A stretch of 64,000 nt of DNA. Origin: Acestrorhynchus altus (Eukaryota > Chordata > Actinopteri > Characiformes > Acestrorhynchidae). The stretch spans positions 20,195,392-20,259,391 of the forward strand of contig CM067506.1 in NCBI GenBank assembly GCA_034509495.1, written 5' to 3'. Below are positions 23,881-36,850 of the stretch, piece by piece (within the stretch, counting starts at the first letter, position 1; each line of letters opens with the position of its first letter). The position numbers and the translations under genes are program-made. Under the pieces are notes generated by a model that worked only from the letters and a program-made list of their open reading frames with translations, searched no databases and was not told the DNA's origin.

Positions 23881-24194
23881 TGCCTCCTCTCCCAATTACA
23901 TAAGCCAGCACTCTCATTAGTCAGTAGTCAAGTGGCTAAGAGGGTGCATCTATGGAAGCAGAGCCAGAGCAATACATAGACAGACACACAAATGAAAAAA
24001 AAAAAAAACTCTTTGTGGTTGCATGTAAAATCTGTTTGTGTAAAGTTCGCAGATTGCATGCAGTGATATATGTGGAGCAGGGAGGTCTAAATGAGGCAGA
24101 GATTACTCACTACACTTGATGTAGTTTATTTGTGGAACATACAGCATCGCAGTGGCTGCCTGAGAACTTCCATTACTGAACTGTGTGCATTTTT

Positions 24195-24270
24195 CAACGC
24201 CAGGGTTTCCCAACCCTGTTCTTAGAAGCACACCTGTTTTGCATATTTTTATAAGACAGCCCTCTGCTGA
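24195..24270 (-). repeat. old dispersed repeat fragment
   Basis: GCCAGGGTTTCCCAACCCTG and AGAAGCACACCTGTTTTGCA resemble the end of a common fish repeat in which the same consensus reads as a plus-strand copy near 30180-30295 (GCAGGTGTGCCTTCAGGACC). Short and diverged. Confidence 0.4.
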
Positions 24271-24307
24271 AAAATCATGAAAACAATATCAAGGATGGTC
24301 TTCAGTT

Positions 24308-25099
<792 letters not shown>

Positions 25100-25620
25100 A
25101 CAACACACACTCACAACCCACTCTGGTCCTGGAGCCACTCTGCTATACTCTAGTCTCTACTACCCTGGGAAGAGTTTCTCCTAGATTTTGCAACACTGCT
25201 ATAAGGGTTTGATTGCATTCAGTGAGCATTAGTGACATCAGGATGTTTGATGATCACCAACCCACCTCTTTTATCCCCAGCCCATCCTAGAAGTACAGGA
25301 AGGAGCCCAATCTATACAGAGAACACAGTTCCACTGCCCAAAAACTCAATGGACTTTATACCCCTCTAGCCCACGGTTGGCATAAGGCATGGTGCCAATA
25401 GGTTCATGTTTGTTTATCTGCTCCAGTGTGTCCTATTCTATTGGCAGTACTTCTCTGTAGGAATTAGACAAGCTATGTGGGTGCATTTGCACACCTGTGT
25501 CAGCAATATGTGCAATTATACTCTTGAGCCTGTCATCAATCAGGTCTGTACAGCAATTTTCATACTGCAGGTGTAGGTGATGTTTAATACCCTTGGTGTT
25601 GGTGGAAATGTTAGCTTAGC
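25100..25620 (+). repeat. dispersed fish repeat, probably a non-autonomous DNA element
   Basis: ACTCTAGTCTCTACTACC, TTTCTCCTAGATTTTGCAAC, GTTTGATTGCATTCAGTGAG, CCCCTCTAGCCCACGGTTGG and TGCTCCAGTGTGTCCTATTC follow, in order, a repeat I remember from otophysan fish genomes. No coding frame and no clear termini were seen. The assignment is from memory only. Confidence 0.45.
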
Positions 25621-26174
25621 TTACAATCTAAACTATTTGGACAGATGGCATTTATGCAAATGAACCACAAATAACAATACTAACTTACCTTGGTTTTGAA
25701 CTGATGATCTGTATGTGGCTTCAAATGTCTGCAGAATAAGTGACAGAGTTTTTACATTAGTTTAGTTCAACTTTCACAGATTATGAACAGGACAGTAAGT
25801 GTATTCACAACCACTGTGAACAACAATGACTTGATGAGTTTCACTCAAAAACCCATTCTGAATAAGTTTATTTAAGTCTAGATTGAATTAAACAGACTAT
25901 TTGAAAAAACAGATCAAATGTCCCTTTAATTTCTCATATTTTGTGAGAATGAGGCTCAACGTCAACCCGAAACACACAGCAGCATTAAGTAGTAATGTTC
26001 ACATTTACAGATTTTAAAAGTTACTTTAATAATTTAATTGATTAAACTTGATTAAATCATAGTTAAAAAGTCATATTTCAGTTTTTTATGGAAGCAGGAA
26101 GACATGTCATGTATTGTTATAAATGTATTTAAGACAAAAACAATTATTCATCATTGTAATATTTGAGCACTGCT
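25621..26174. other. noncoding stretch, nothing recognised
   Basis: AT-rich sequence with no recognised gene or repeat. Confidence 0.5.
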
Positions 26175-26600
26175 TAGCGAACAAAGACAGACAAGGGAAG
26201 CGGAAGTACTTGCAGGGGTTAAGGATTTAATAAACTAAAGAAAACAAACCATGGATTCAGACAGACAATGGTACTCAAACTAAAACAGTCTAACATGAAC
26301 TCTGGGGGGAAACTGAGAAGTAAACAAACTGCATTTATTCAATATTACAACAACAAAGGACTGATAAGACTGAAACAAAGGGTCTTAAATACAATGACAA
26401 CATTAGACACACCTGGACCAGGATAATGAAGGGGCAAAGGGGCAGGGTTACAAATGAGATACAGATGGGAATAGGCAGAGCAAGGGTGGAAACAGGACCA
26501 AAACAAAACACAACCCATGTACTCAGATGCACATGGAGGAAAAACAAAACAAAGACAAGAAGGGAAGACAGGAGAGTAACAGGACTAATACATGATAATC
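26175..26600 (-). mobile_element. LTR-like block (family 1)
   Basis: Reverse complement of the 10312-10766 block: AAGACAGACAAGGGAAG, GGGGTTAAGGATTTAATAAA, GGGTTACAAATGAGATACAG, ACCAAAACAAAACACAACCC and GACAGGAGAGTAACAGGAC occur in the expected order. The terminal TGTCA and TGACA are eroded. No internal coding region is attached. Confidence 0.6.
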
Positions 26601-27709
26601 ATAAGATACATTAAATAAAGAGTTTAGTTTCTAATGAATTTTTAATGACGGTCTCATGTAAATACTTTTTAAAAATGTTTGGTGAATAAAAGTACATCAA
26701 TCTATGAAAACATCCCACAACAATTAGCCTAGGTTTCATGGTTAAAAACCATGTTTCATTCAAACATTTTAAATGCTTAATGGTGTGACGCCCTTTAACT
26801 TAATATTTAATTGACTACGTCATTAAACTGTAAAAATTGAACTGTAATTTCAAGAATGAGGGGTTTCTCAAATATTTTTCTCAAATATTTTACCACACAT
26901 GCCACATGCCCACACATGCCCTATGTGCTGAGCAGCATGCCAAAAAAAAAATGTTCAAAACATTCTGCATATGCTTCTGCGCATGCAAGCTGTAACATTT
27001 TGCATGTTTCTTCTGAGCAGTCTCGGGTTAATTTGGGACTAATCTTTGTGATTTTTATTAGATCATAATAAATGCAGGAGGGTGCTTGAGTGTTGGCATT
27101 AGTATTATCTCCTCTATTAGAGCATAGAGAATGAACACATGCAAGGCTTACAGGCCAACTCCTTTTTACTGTCTCTCTCACACACAGCTCACATTTCAGT
27201 GCTTTAGGAGGAAGTAAAGGTAAGTAATGACTTTTTCTTCTTACTAACAAACTTTCTTTTCTTATTATTCAGCATTCTGTATTGGACATTTTGTCCTTTG
27301 ATAAAGGGCAATATCTTCATTTTAGTGCAATAACTGCTCTGTCAAAAGGCATATTAGATTCAGACATGGCATTTTAGTGAAGGTGTACAAATATCTTTCA
27401 CTTAGTAATTTATACATTAGCCAGGTGTGGGTGAAAGAATCTATAGCTCCCTCAGAAATGAACTCTTGCCCATGAGTGCAGAACAGTGTTGCTGGAGAGC
27501 CAAGGTTTCTGACACATTCATTCTTGTTATTGTGGAGAGCATGGACATGCTTTCTCTCTGAAGGAATTTTGTAGTGTCACTATGTGGGAGTTTGTGAGAA
27601 TGGATGTTGCTTGTAATCAAACTGAACTGCCTTTTAATTGGACATATAACTGTTGCTGCAGCAGTTCAGCATACACTGGTTTAGATTTGTGTCGTGGCCC
27701 CCATCCATT
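26601..27709. other. noncoding stretch with one candidate conserved block
   Basis: No gene. The part 27050-27220 is non-repetitive and of mixed composition (TTATTAGATCATAATAAATG, GTTGGCATTAGTATTATC) and might be conserved noncoding. Short direct repeats CTCAAATATTTT occur at 26868-26892. Confidence 0.4.
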
Positions 27710-27740
<31 letters not shown>

Positions 27741-27746
27741 CACACA
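27710..27746. repeat. (CA)n microsatellite
   Basis: About 18 CA units with one CG interruption. Confidence 0.95.
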
Positions 27747-27754
27747 GGGGGCAG

Positions 27755-27890
27755 TGTATTTATGGTGTATTTATGGGAGGCGGGGGAGTACCCAGAGGAC
27801 ACCCATATGGACATTGATAGTGACAGTGACCAGAGTGAAGATCGAACCCACAACCCTAGGCCCCTGAAGCTGTGTGACACAAACTGCTTG
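27755..27890 (-). mobile_element. SINE-like fragment, reverse orientation
   Basis: TTATGGGAGGCGGGGGAGTA and CCCAGAGGACACCC resemble the reverse complement of the SINE body at 49940-50020. GATCGAACCCACAACCCTAG resembles the complement of a tRNA-type B box (GGTTCGATCC). The copy is short and diverged, and sits beside the CA repeat. Confidence 0.5.
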
Positions 27891-27989
27891 TGGACCCAGC
27901 ATGTTGCACGATTACTACTACTACTACTATAGAAAGATTACCTACAGAGTGACTTTATATAAGAAGATAAAAGAAGATGTAGACACTTT

Positions 27990-28135
27990 TTAACTTTAGT
28001 GGTGTTGATTAGTGCTTGCTAGATGACTGCTATAGGTGATTGCTATAATGTTCTGTAGTGGTTGCAATTTCAGTGGTATAATTGCTATGGTGGTCAGGTG
28101 TTGCAATGTGATTGCTGTGGTTGTTAATAGATGTG
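27990..28135. repeat. degenerate minisatellite (TTGCTATGGTGG-like)
   Basis: Loose repeats of TGCT-ATGGTGG and GTGATTGCT words (GTGCTTGCTAGATGACTGC, GTGATTGCTATAATG, ATTGCTATGGTGGTCAGG, GTGATTGCTGTGGTTG). I recall better-preserved arrays of this kind in fishes. Heavily decayed. Confidence 0.45.
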
Positions 28136-29989
28136 TATGATTGTGACATAAGATGGTTGCACAAATGTTTGCACCCCATTAATTCCTACGAGAACAAATT
28201 CAGTAAAAAAAATAATTTGAATTAAAAGAACGTTAAATAAAAGTCAAAGTAGTTAAAAGAGTACTGAAATTGACTGCATAATGAAAGTAGATTTGAAATC
28301 CATTTACATTCATAAAAGCAAAAAGGCTTTTACAGGAAAGTGTGGATGCCAGTTTCAGCAGATTAAGACTTATAAACATATAACCAGATTTATTTCATAT
28401 ACAGTGATGTACGTGTGACTGAAGATTGGACCATTTTCTGCTTGGACCAAGGCCAACAGAATGTGTGTTCAAAAGTGTGCTCTTGCCAATACCAACATAA
28501 CTCATCATGTGTCCTTCTGGGAAGTGAAAGTGTGCACCACAGCAGCTATTGTTGTTCCCCAGGGACTCTGGCAGTGTCAATACCTGTTTATTCCTGCAAT
28601 TGATTTACGTGCATTGTATGTCCCTTTGGACCTTTATGGCCATTGTCTGGCTCCTTGACCTTCATGCACTCTCTTCCCACAGCTAGCGGTGTTGAAATAG
28701 ACCACCCCTAGATATGACTATTGAGAGAGAGTGTCTGCCTTCCTCAAGCTCTATAATAGCTGTAAAACACTTATGTCACTCCAGTCAATAAAGTCTGCTC
28801 ATCTCTTTTGCTGGTTAAGAGGCCTTTGTCAGCACTGAGAGTAAATTAAACACGTGATCGAATAACTTTAGGATGCAGTTTATGGCTGCGATTAAAAAAA
28901 AAAAAGAAAAAATGGAAAGAAAAAAATGCAGATTTCTCCTGGCACAAATAAATCTTGTAAGGCTGTTTGGTGAAGGACAGCCTTGGTGGGGAGAGGGGAG
29001 AAGCTTACTGAGGCATTACTTAGTTTGTGGAAAGCGGACAGAAGAGTGCCCATTAATTCCTGCAAAGCTGTCTCTTGTTTGTGCTCTGCTACTAAGCAGC
29101 TGGCTTTTCCTCTCAGCATTAGCCATGACAGAAATGTGCCAGCTTTCCCCAAGCTTTGGGACTTGGGGGACTAAAATTAAGTCAACACAATAATTAAAAG
29201 TTATACAACTGTGCTGTGCGGCACACTCAAAAGCATCTGGTATACAGAGCCTAACGTTCTAAATTTATCAAAGATTCAGCCTTTCCAAACTAGATACAGA
29301 AGGAAAAAAAATAGGGTAGACATTGGCATGTGAAGCATGGTCCTGAAGTGCTTAGTCACACTGAAGATGTAATGTTTGACAACCATTAAAATGTGAGAGC
29401 TTCTAAGTGGCTTTGGTTATGCCATCTTTAACCTGTTTAAATATGCCATCAAAGAGTTCGGGTACACATATGTACACATTGGTAATATGAAAATGTATCA
29501 GCAAGTGGAACAAGTGTTTTCTGTGTGCTTCCATAATTTCTATCACTGTGTGAAATATTTGTAAAACCTTTAGTCTGAAATTTGAACACTTTTTAAGCAA
29601 AGAAACAGAGTAAGCGGCCCCTTCAATCTAATTTTCCTCTGTAACCCAATATCTGGAGCAGTGACATCATGAGACCCACCACTTTTGACATGCAGGTCGA
29701 GCATGTACATATGAACAGAGCAGTAAACATTCACTAGAGGGCTTTAAACAGGGATTTAATTCAGTTGGAAAAAGGTGAATTGTAGCTTTGGAGCTGGTGT
29801 ACTCGCTTATATGACAAGTAAACACACATACAAACCACTGCCTTTGCGTGAAAGAATATGTCTTGCAGTTTGCTCGAGTATATGTAGCATATCTGTAGGT
29901 TACTATAATCCTGAGTTATGAAGCTTAGACAGAGTTCATCCATATGTTCTTACAGAGTCATAATTTGTGTTGGAATTTAAGTTCCATAT
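28136..29989. other. noncoding stretch with one candidate conserved block
   Basis: No gene. The part 28850-29190 is complex and GC-richer (ATTTCTCCTGGCACAAATAA, GAGTGCCCATTAATTCCTGC, CAGCATTAGCCATGACAGAA) apart from an A-rich run, and is a candidate conserved noncoding element. Overlapping frames there on both strands are open only by chance, as far as I can tell. Confidence 0.4.
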
Positions 29990-30295
29990 TTAACCCATCT
30001 ATACATACATGCATACACAATGGACAGTGAATGCACATGCCTGGACCAGAAAGGGTCAAGGACCTTGCTCATGGACCCAACAGTGGTAGCTTGGTAAACC
30101 TGGTAATCAAACCCATAACCCTGTAATCAATAACCAGTGCTATAGCCCAGTGTACCCTGCCCTGGGATTCTCTGCCTTAACACACTTCCTACAACTCTGA
30201 CAAGGTTTGTTAATGAGCTGATTAGTTGAAACAGGTATGTTGCACAGAATGTGCAGAGCAGGTGTGCCTTCAGGACCGGGGTTGAAACACTGCTC
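29990..30295. repeat. two old repeat fragments side by side
   Basis: At 29990-30165, CATGGACCCAACAGTGGTAG and AATCAAACCCATAACCCTG read as the antisense of a tRNA-derived SINE head with a decayed B box. At 30180-30295, GTTAATGAGCTGATTAGTTG and GCAGGTGTGCCTTCAGGACC match a second dispersed fish repeat, which also occurs near 24195. Both are short and diverged. Confidence 0.45.
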
Positions 30296-30450
30296 TAACC
30301 ACTGCCCTTGTATGAGTTGGTTTAATCAGTTTATCTGTTATTTATATTATGTTCATTCATTAGTCCACACTGAACCACACCCTCACAGTTCTCAAAATCA
30401 GATCAGTTGCATTCATTTATTTATTTTTTTTTCCAAATGCAGTGAATGTT

Positions 30451-30500
30451 TAATATGACAGTATATTACATATGACAGTATATTACATATGACAGTATAT
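30451..30500. repeat. 17-bp tandem repeat, three copies
   Basis: The unit ACATATGACAGTATATT occurs about three times head to tail with the first copy slightly altered. Confidence 0.9.
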
Positions 30501-33500
30501 GGCATTTTCTCGAATTACTGTATTTTACTCTATATTTAATCTTAGTTGTATTCTAATTCTGTGTTTTACAAATTACCTTTGTGAACATGCAAACAAATAA
30601 ATAAATCACACAGTGACTTGTGTTTTTCAGAATAAACAAATCAATAATAAGCTCACACTCTCACTTATGAGTGAAAGCATATTTAATATAGTGACAGAAA
30701 ACATAGTAGAACACAGAAAGTGCTGTTTCTATACATTGATTTATATTATTTATAATATAAAGAGTCATGCTCTGTAACTTTTGTGGAAGATTTAATGAGT
30801 TGAAAGGAGCCATTGTATAATCCTTTGAATGAATCACTGCTAGGGAGATGCAACTAAACAAACTTTGAATCATGTTTATTTATAAGTACTGCAAAGAAAA
30901 GCTAGAAAACTGTATTTTGTATTTCATTTTATCATGTGGTGCCTATTATATAAATTCTGAGGTGTTTTATCTAATATCAATGGATATTTCAGTAACGTGT
31001 TAGAAACTGTTGGGTAAGTTTAGAGTTGGGAATTGAAGTTGAGTGGAATTTAAGGTTGGTGACAGTAGAAGAAAGTCTTGTTGAAGTTGCTGTTGGTGAA
31101 GTCAATGAGTAGCAAAGTGTTTGAGAACTATAGCTCCTCTCCTGTGGTACCCATCCTAGGGGTTTTTGAAATGGTCTGCAATGTAAATGTATGGTTAGGG
31201 GTCTTTGTTCTGAAATCATTCAGTCATTGTGCCTTTCATTAGCATTTCCCACTCTACAGCCTGAGATCTGAATGTGCTCTATGACTGACAGCAGTGACAT
31301 TATGAAGGTAAATGATGAATGGAGCAAAACAAGGTTATTGTCTAGGATTATTGAAATGTGGTATAAGATACAGAAATCCATACCCATTTGTAACAAAGTG
31401 TCTGTGAAGATCACTTTGGTATCTTGCAAGACTGAAGGTGACAACATTTAAAGATGTATGAGGTGTGGTTCTGTATATAAGCATGACTAATACATCAAAT
31501 AAAAGAAGGTGGATTTTGTTCAAAGTAAAAAATGCATGGACTTACTTCAACATTTCAGTCATTTGAGGCACTGAGGATATTTTAGTTAGATATTTAAAGC
31601 CCCAGACAGCAGCATGTGTATGGCTGACATATTTTGGGTACAGAATGTTTCTTATGCTGTAAACTTTAATATATGATAACGAATTCAGAGCTTGGTACCT
31701 ACAGTCTTGAATTTCTGATGACTCAATATGTTTAATAGTCTTTAATACAATCTGATTTGTTTTCATGAGTACAGTTGCTACCAATCAGATTACACTCTCA
31801 AGATTTTCAGCATAAATGCTGCCTTTCATGACCAAGTGGGGAACACAAAGTTGCTGCATTCTAAGTAGGAAAAGTCTAGTATTTTACAATTTTGACCTTC
31901 TTTTTTTTTCTGTGCATCCAGGGGACGATGCCATATTAAGACACTTATATCTGAATGCTGTTAATAGACTTCACTTAATTCCATCATCCCAAAGTAAAGC
32001 TGAGCCTGCAAGAACACTTCCTTCTGCAACTGGATCCTGGATTTATGAATGGGAAATTTCAACCAGTCAGGATAAGAAACCACACTGAACACTAGTGCCA
32101 TGCATAGTCTGCTGTTCACTCTTCTGAATTATGACTGTGCTGGAAAATATTGTTTCAGTCACATCATGAAGTTTACTGATAGCACAACCATGGTGGATGT
32201 CATCTGTAGGAACAAGTCAGCCTACAGCAGGGGCAGAGCTAGACATTTTAAACACCCAGGGCTTAGCCAAAATGTCAAGAACTAAGCTTGCCTCTGCATA
32301 TTTAGTTGCTCATTTACAGCAGTAATATGAGCTCTTTTCCAAGCCATCCCAGACTACATAATTCCTGCACAAAACAGTACATTCTATTTGCAAAACATAA
32401 TAATAATAATAGTTGCTGACTAATTTTAATTTCTGCCCCCATAAACTGGAAAACATTGTCTGAGGGCCGATTTAAATAACACTAGTAGAGAACAAATTTT
32501 GCATAAAACCTGAACTACTAATCTTAATGCCTCCTTTGGTCATAGTTTGTTGGAACAGAATTCACATAATGAAATGAAGTATCCGGAAACGAAAGTCTCA
32601 AAATGAAAAAAAACAAAAACAAAAAACAAAGCTTTCAGAAGAACCCTTGCCCTTTACATTTTTTATTATATTATAAACAAAAACACTTAAAAAAAGGTAA
32701 CAAAAAAAGGTTGCGCAAAACCAAGTTATAAATTTAGCCGTAGGAAGCCATTATCCAATCACATATTAGCCTAATCAGGCCCAGTACATGACCCATTCCA
32801 GGAACAGGGGCCACAATATGTGTTGCTTGTGTACATGTAGATGTTATATGTGTACATTTAAATACATGCAGAAACATAATTGGCTGATAGCAGTCATTTT
32901 TTTTTTTTTTACCTCAAATTTCCAATTGAACAAAGTATGGCCATGTTATTAGCCAATGGATTTGATTAAAAATACAACATTATTTTGGATAATTATTTAC
33001 TTATATACTTCAAATGTTGTTAGAATACCAGACTTGAGACCATTGGATGTAAAATGATAGATTTGTGCAAAATGTGTTATTTTCAAACAATGCAAAATTG
33101 TTGAACAGCGGTAAACAATTTTTAATGACATGCATCTTCTGTTTGTCTGACTCATAATAGTGCATTAACTGATGCCAACTGCATATGTATCAACTAAACA
33201 TTATGAGAGATATGATGATTTTAGATTCAAAATGTGAGCAGCACCTCCCAATACCTATCATACCTCTGTTGCTAGAGAGTCCATACTTGGAGATATGTAT
33301 CATGTTAATGGGACTTAAGCCCCATTAACCACCCCCTTTCTCTGCTCCTGGCACACAGAGAGAAGGTGTAGTAATGATCTAGTGTTGAACTATGTGGATA
33401 TGAATGTGGATATTTGTTCACTCTGAACTCTTCTGCAGTTTTCATGCCACACTGCTCCACTTCTCTGTTTTCAAGGTTTGTTTGTTTGTCACACACTTAG

Positions 33501-33549
33501 TTATACACAATACAACATGCAGTGAAATGCTGATTTGTGACTGTCAGCA
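30501..33549. other. noncoding stretch, nothing recognised
   Basis: About 3 kb of AT-rich sequence with no defensible gene or mobile element. Small frames at 31816 and 32100 have no motif. A-rich low-complexity sequence lies at 32603-32708, with a short T tract at 32899-32912. Confidence 0.5.
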
Positions 33550-35565
33550 CTCACAGATCAATAAGGGAAGTAGGGAGAAGGGGGAGAATAAATATGTATC
33601 TGTATTTATAAGATAAAGATAAAAAACACTATTCCTGAGGAGAAAATAAATATATAAATCTAAAGTAATGAAAGTAACTTTATATGGAGATGTATAAATG
33701 AGTGTGAATAAGCTGCAGTCAGTGTAGAACCATGATTGGATTGCTACATGATGCTGTGCAAGAGAGCAGTAGTAACTGACATATGAGAGTCCATTTGTGA
33801 GATGTGGAAATTTAAAGTTAAAGATGGGTCTGGTCCGAATAGCCTGAGGGAAGAAGCTCAGTCTCATCCTTTCCATGCTGGATTTCAGTGAGCAGAACCC
33901 ACTTTCCTGATGGCAGCAAAGCCATTGTTAGGATGGCGGATGTCCTTCACGATCTTCATGGCTTTCAACCAGTACCGCTTGTTATAGATAGTCTGCAGAT
34001 CTGGAAGTGCTATTCTCATGGTGCGCTCAGAAGAGCGCACCACTCTCTCCAGGGTCTGTCTGTCCTGTTTGGTGCTGTTCCCGAACCAGGCCACTGAGTT
34101 CCTTGTCAGGATGCTCTCGATAGTGCAGGAGCAGGAGTATTGAAGTACCTTGGAGGGCAGTCTGAAGTGTCTGAGGTAGTACAGACACTGTCTGGCTTTC
34201 TTGCCAGGCACCAGGTTTCCAGGTGTACAATCTCCTCTAGGTAGGCTTTCTTGTCTTTGTTGGAGATCAGGCCCACAGCAACTGTGTTGTCAGCAAACTT
34301 AACGATGGTGTTGGAGCGGGTGTACAAGGAGTGCAGTAAGGTTGATAAAACACAGCCCGGAGGAGCACTAATGCAGAGGATGACAGTGGGTGAGACATGG
34401 TTTCCCACTAACACTGCTTGTGGTCTGTTGGTGAGGAACCTGGAGATCCAGTCACGCAGTGATGGGTGGAGTCCCAGATCTACCAGCTTGGTAGTGAGTT
34501 TGGAAGGATTAATAGTGTTAAATGCTGAACTGAAGCCAACAAAAAGCATTCTAACATAACCATTCCTCCCAGTGTCCAGACGTGACAGTGGGGTGTGGAG
34601 CAGGTGTGTATGGCATCATCTGTAGAGTGGTTCTGGCAATATGTAAACTGTAATGGGTCCAGAGAGTCCAGAAGTGATGAAGTGGTGAAGTCTCTGACAA
34701 ACTTTTCAAAGCACTTTAGCAACTGATGTGAGGGCCACGGGGCAATAGTTGTTGAGTCAGGCTGGATGGTGTTTCTTCAGAACAGGAACAATCAGATTTC
34801 TTAAAGCATGTTGGAACTGTGCTCAGTGACAGAGGTTGAAGATGACAGTAAAAATAAGAGCAAGCTGATCTGCACAAGCTTTCAGAACCTGACCACATAG
34901 GGTCCCATTGGTTTCCTGGTGTTTACTGTCCTGAATGCTTTCATCGCGTCTCTCTCAGTGATGAGAAATGGAGGCTAAATGGAGTGCTTTTGCGTATGTG
35001 CTGCCGGCCACGCTGTTAGCAGCCCTGAAGTGATCATAGAAGGTGTTTAACTCACTCGCCAAAGATTTATCAGCTCTCATTGCTCCTGAGGATGTGTTTT
35101 ATAGTGCATGATTGTCTGCAGCCCTTGCCCCAGGGATCAGGAGTCACTCTGTTTGATCTGTGTCTCCAGTTTCACCCCATAGCAGCATTTAACCTGTCTC
35201 ACCACCCTGCGCAATTTGTAGGATGCAGACTTGTAGGGTTCCATGTTCCTGCTGGTGAGCCCCTCATTATAAGCAGCAGTGCAAGCTGACAGAGCATCAT
35301 GGATGGTTTTATCTACCCACGGCTTCTGGTTGGGGAAGGTTTTAATGGTTGCTCTAGGGATCGTATCATCCACTAATTTCCCAACGAAGCTCACTACTGA
35401 GTCTGCAAACAAGTGAAAGTCACCATTGGAGCTGTGTTGGAACATGTGCCAGTCTGCGTCATCCAGAGCGTCCTGCAGGGCCTCCACCCATTGATCTGTC
35501 CATTGTGCAACCACCCTCTGAGCCAGAGCTTCACACTTCAGGTTTTGTTTATACTTTGGCATCAG
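33550..35565 (-). mobile_element. Rex1/BS-like LINE, broken reverse transcriptase
   Basis: Read from right to left. The frame 35562-35137 is the linker before the polymerase (WTDQWVEALQDALDDADW, NQKPWVDKTI, YKSASYKLRRVVRQVK). Finger motifs (QFTYCQNHSTDDAIHTC) lie in 34722-34480, and the palm in 34549-34106. Motif A reads FVGFSSAFNTI, with Gly in place of the catalytic Asp. Motif C reads FADN in place of FADD. The C-terminal domain is 34211-33885 (SVAWFGNSTKQDRQTLERVV). About 300 bases of probable 3' untranslated sequence follow. Frames are shifted several times, and the endonuclease is absent. It is dead on both catalytic residues and reading frame. Confidence 0.88.
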
Positions 35566-35639
35566 AAAAATGGCAGCGTGGTCAGATTTCTGGAATGGTG
35601 GATGAGATTGGGCCCTGTATCTGTCTTTAAATGGAGTGT

Positions 35640-35800
35640 AGGATTGTGAGAATTCACACTTGGTCCTTCAATATCAGCTCCATAGCCAAGAAAGCTCATC
35701 AGTGCATCCTGCTTCTCTTCACTTTGTTCTAGAGTGAGTCTGTAGAATTCAGGGCAACTGCTCTCTCTGAGAGAGTCTCTGCCCTCTTATGGACATTTAT
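35640..35800 (+). mobile_element. short LINE C-terminal fragment
   Basis: CAATATCAGCTCCATAGCCA and AGAAAGCTCATCAGTGCATC translate on the plus strand to NISSIAKKAHQ, a segment typical of the region after the polymerase of fish LINEs. It faces the minus-strand LINE to its left, so it comes from a separate insertion. Very short. Confidence 0.4.
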
Positions 35801-36040
35801 ACCAAATAATGTCTCCACAAAGCCACCAGCAAGGAAAATGACTCCACCCATCCCTCGCACAAACTTTTTTTTCTGCTGTCTCCTGGTAGAAATTACCTGA
35901 GTATCTGGGCCATCACTGCCAGACTACAAAGGCTTCTTCTTCTAGGTCATTAGACTTCTTAGCACTGGGAGGCCAAACTTACTTCACTCCATACTTACAC
36001 AAAACTCACACAAAATCTTCACAGACATTCACAGACACCC

Positions 36041-36722
36041 CCTCAAAATTCTGAACACAATACCCCACAATGACAAAGTGAGAAGTTTGTTTGAAATCTT
36101 TGCAAATTCATAAAAAATATAAAACAAAAACTTACATAAGTATTTGCAGCCTTTCCTCTTTGATTTAACTTTTTACTTTATTGAAGCACCTTTGACAGCA
36201 ATTACAGCCTCGAGTCTTTTTGAGTATCATGCTACAAGCTTGGCACACCTGTGTTTGGGAAGTTTCTTCCTCTGAAGGTCCATTAAAATGGATGGGCAGC
36301 ATAGGTGCACAGCCATTTTTAGATATCCTCAGAGATGTTTAATTTGGTTCAAGTCTTGGCTCTGGCTGGAGCATTCAAGGACATTGTCCCAAAGCCACTC
36401 TTTTGTTAACTTGGCTGTGTGCTTAGGGTCATTGTCCTGTTGGAAGATAAACTGTGGCCCAAGTCTCTGTAGAGCGCTGCATCATCTTTCCTGCAACCCT
36501 GACAAATCTCCCAGTTCCTGCTGCAGAAAAACATCCCCACAGCATGATGCTGCCATCACCATGCTTGACTGTAGGAATGGTATTGGCTAGGTGAAGAGCA
36601 GCGCCTATTTTCCATCAGACATGATGCTTGGCATTGAGGCCAAAGAGTTCCAATTTTGTTACATCAGACCAGATCATTTTGTTTCTGATGGTCTGACAGT
36701 CCTTTAGACAGGGGTCATGTTC
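36041..36722 (-). mobile_element. Tc1-like transposon, 3' half, inactive
   Basis: Plus-strand phrases GCACCTTTGACAGCAATTAC, TGTGTGCTTAGGGTCATTGT, CCTGTTGGAAGATAAACTG and CCACAGCATGATGCTGCC are the antisense of the same Tc1 family as 18855. It runs from part of the right terminal repeat (AATTCTGAACACAATACCCC) to the region of the first catalytic Asp (ACATCAGACCAGATCATTTT). The N-terminal half is missing, and the frame is broken. Confidence 0.85.
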
Positions 36723-36725
36723 AAA

Positions 36726-36850
36726 GAATAACTCCTTCAAAGCTGGAGGAAGAAATCTTGGGAGGAACCAGGCTCACAATGGGGGACTCATCCTCCTCCC
36801 CTCATACTCATTACTTATACATAGTTTATTAGGGGACACTGAACCACCAC
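36726..36850 (+). repeat. dispersed repeat, copy 3 (partial)
   Basis: AACTCCTTCAAAGCTGGAGG and AAGAAATCTTGGGAGGAACC match the later part of the repeats at 11853 and 13584. It begins at the end of the truncated Tc1, which suggests the Tc1 inserted into it or that the two were joined by deletion. Confidence 0.6.

Noticed and set aside
28873..29193. 106-codon plus frame and 86-codon minus frame
   Set aside because: They overlap antiparallel across an A-rich run and neither has a recognisable motif; kept only as a noncoding candidate.
30451..30500. CRISPR-like short repeat array
   Set aside because: Repeats are head to tail with no unique spacers, and the DNA is plainly animal.
34251..34559. 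102-codon plus-strand frame
   Set aside because: Antisense shadow of the LINE polymerase frame on the minus strand.
35413..35649. 78-codon plus-strand frame
   Set aside because: Mostly antisense to the LINE linker region; no independent motif.
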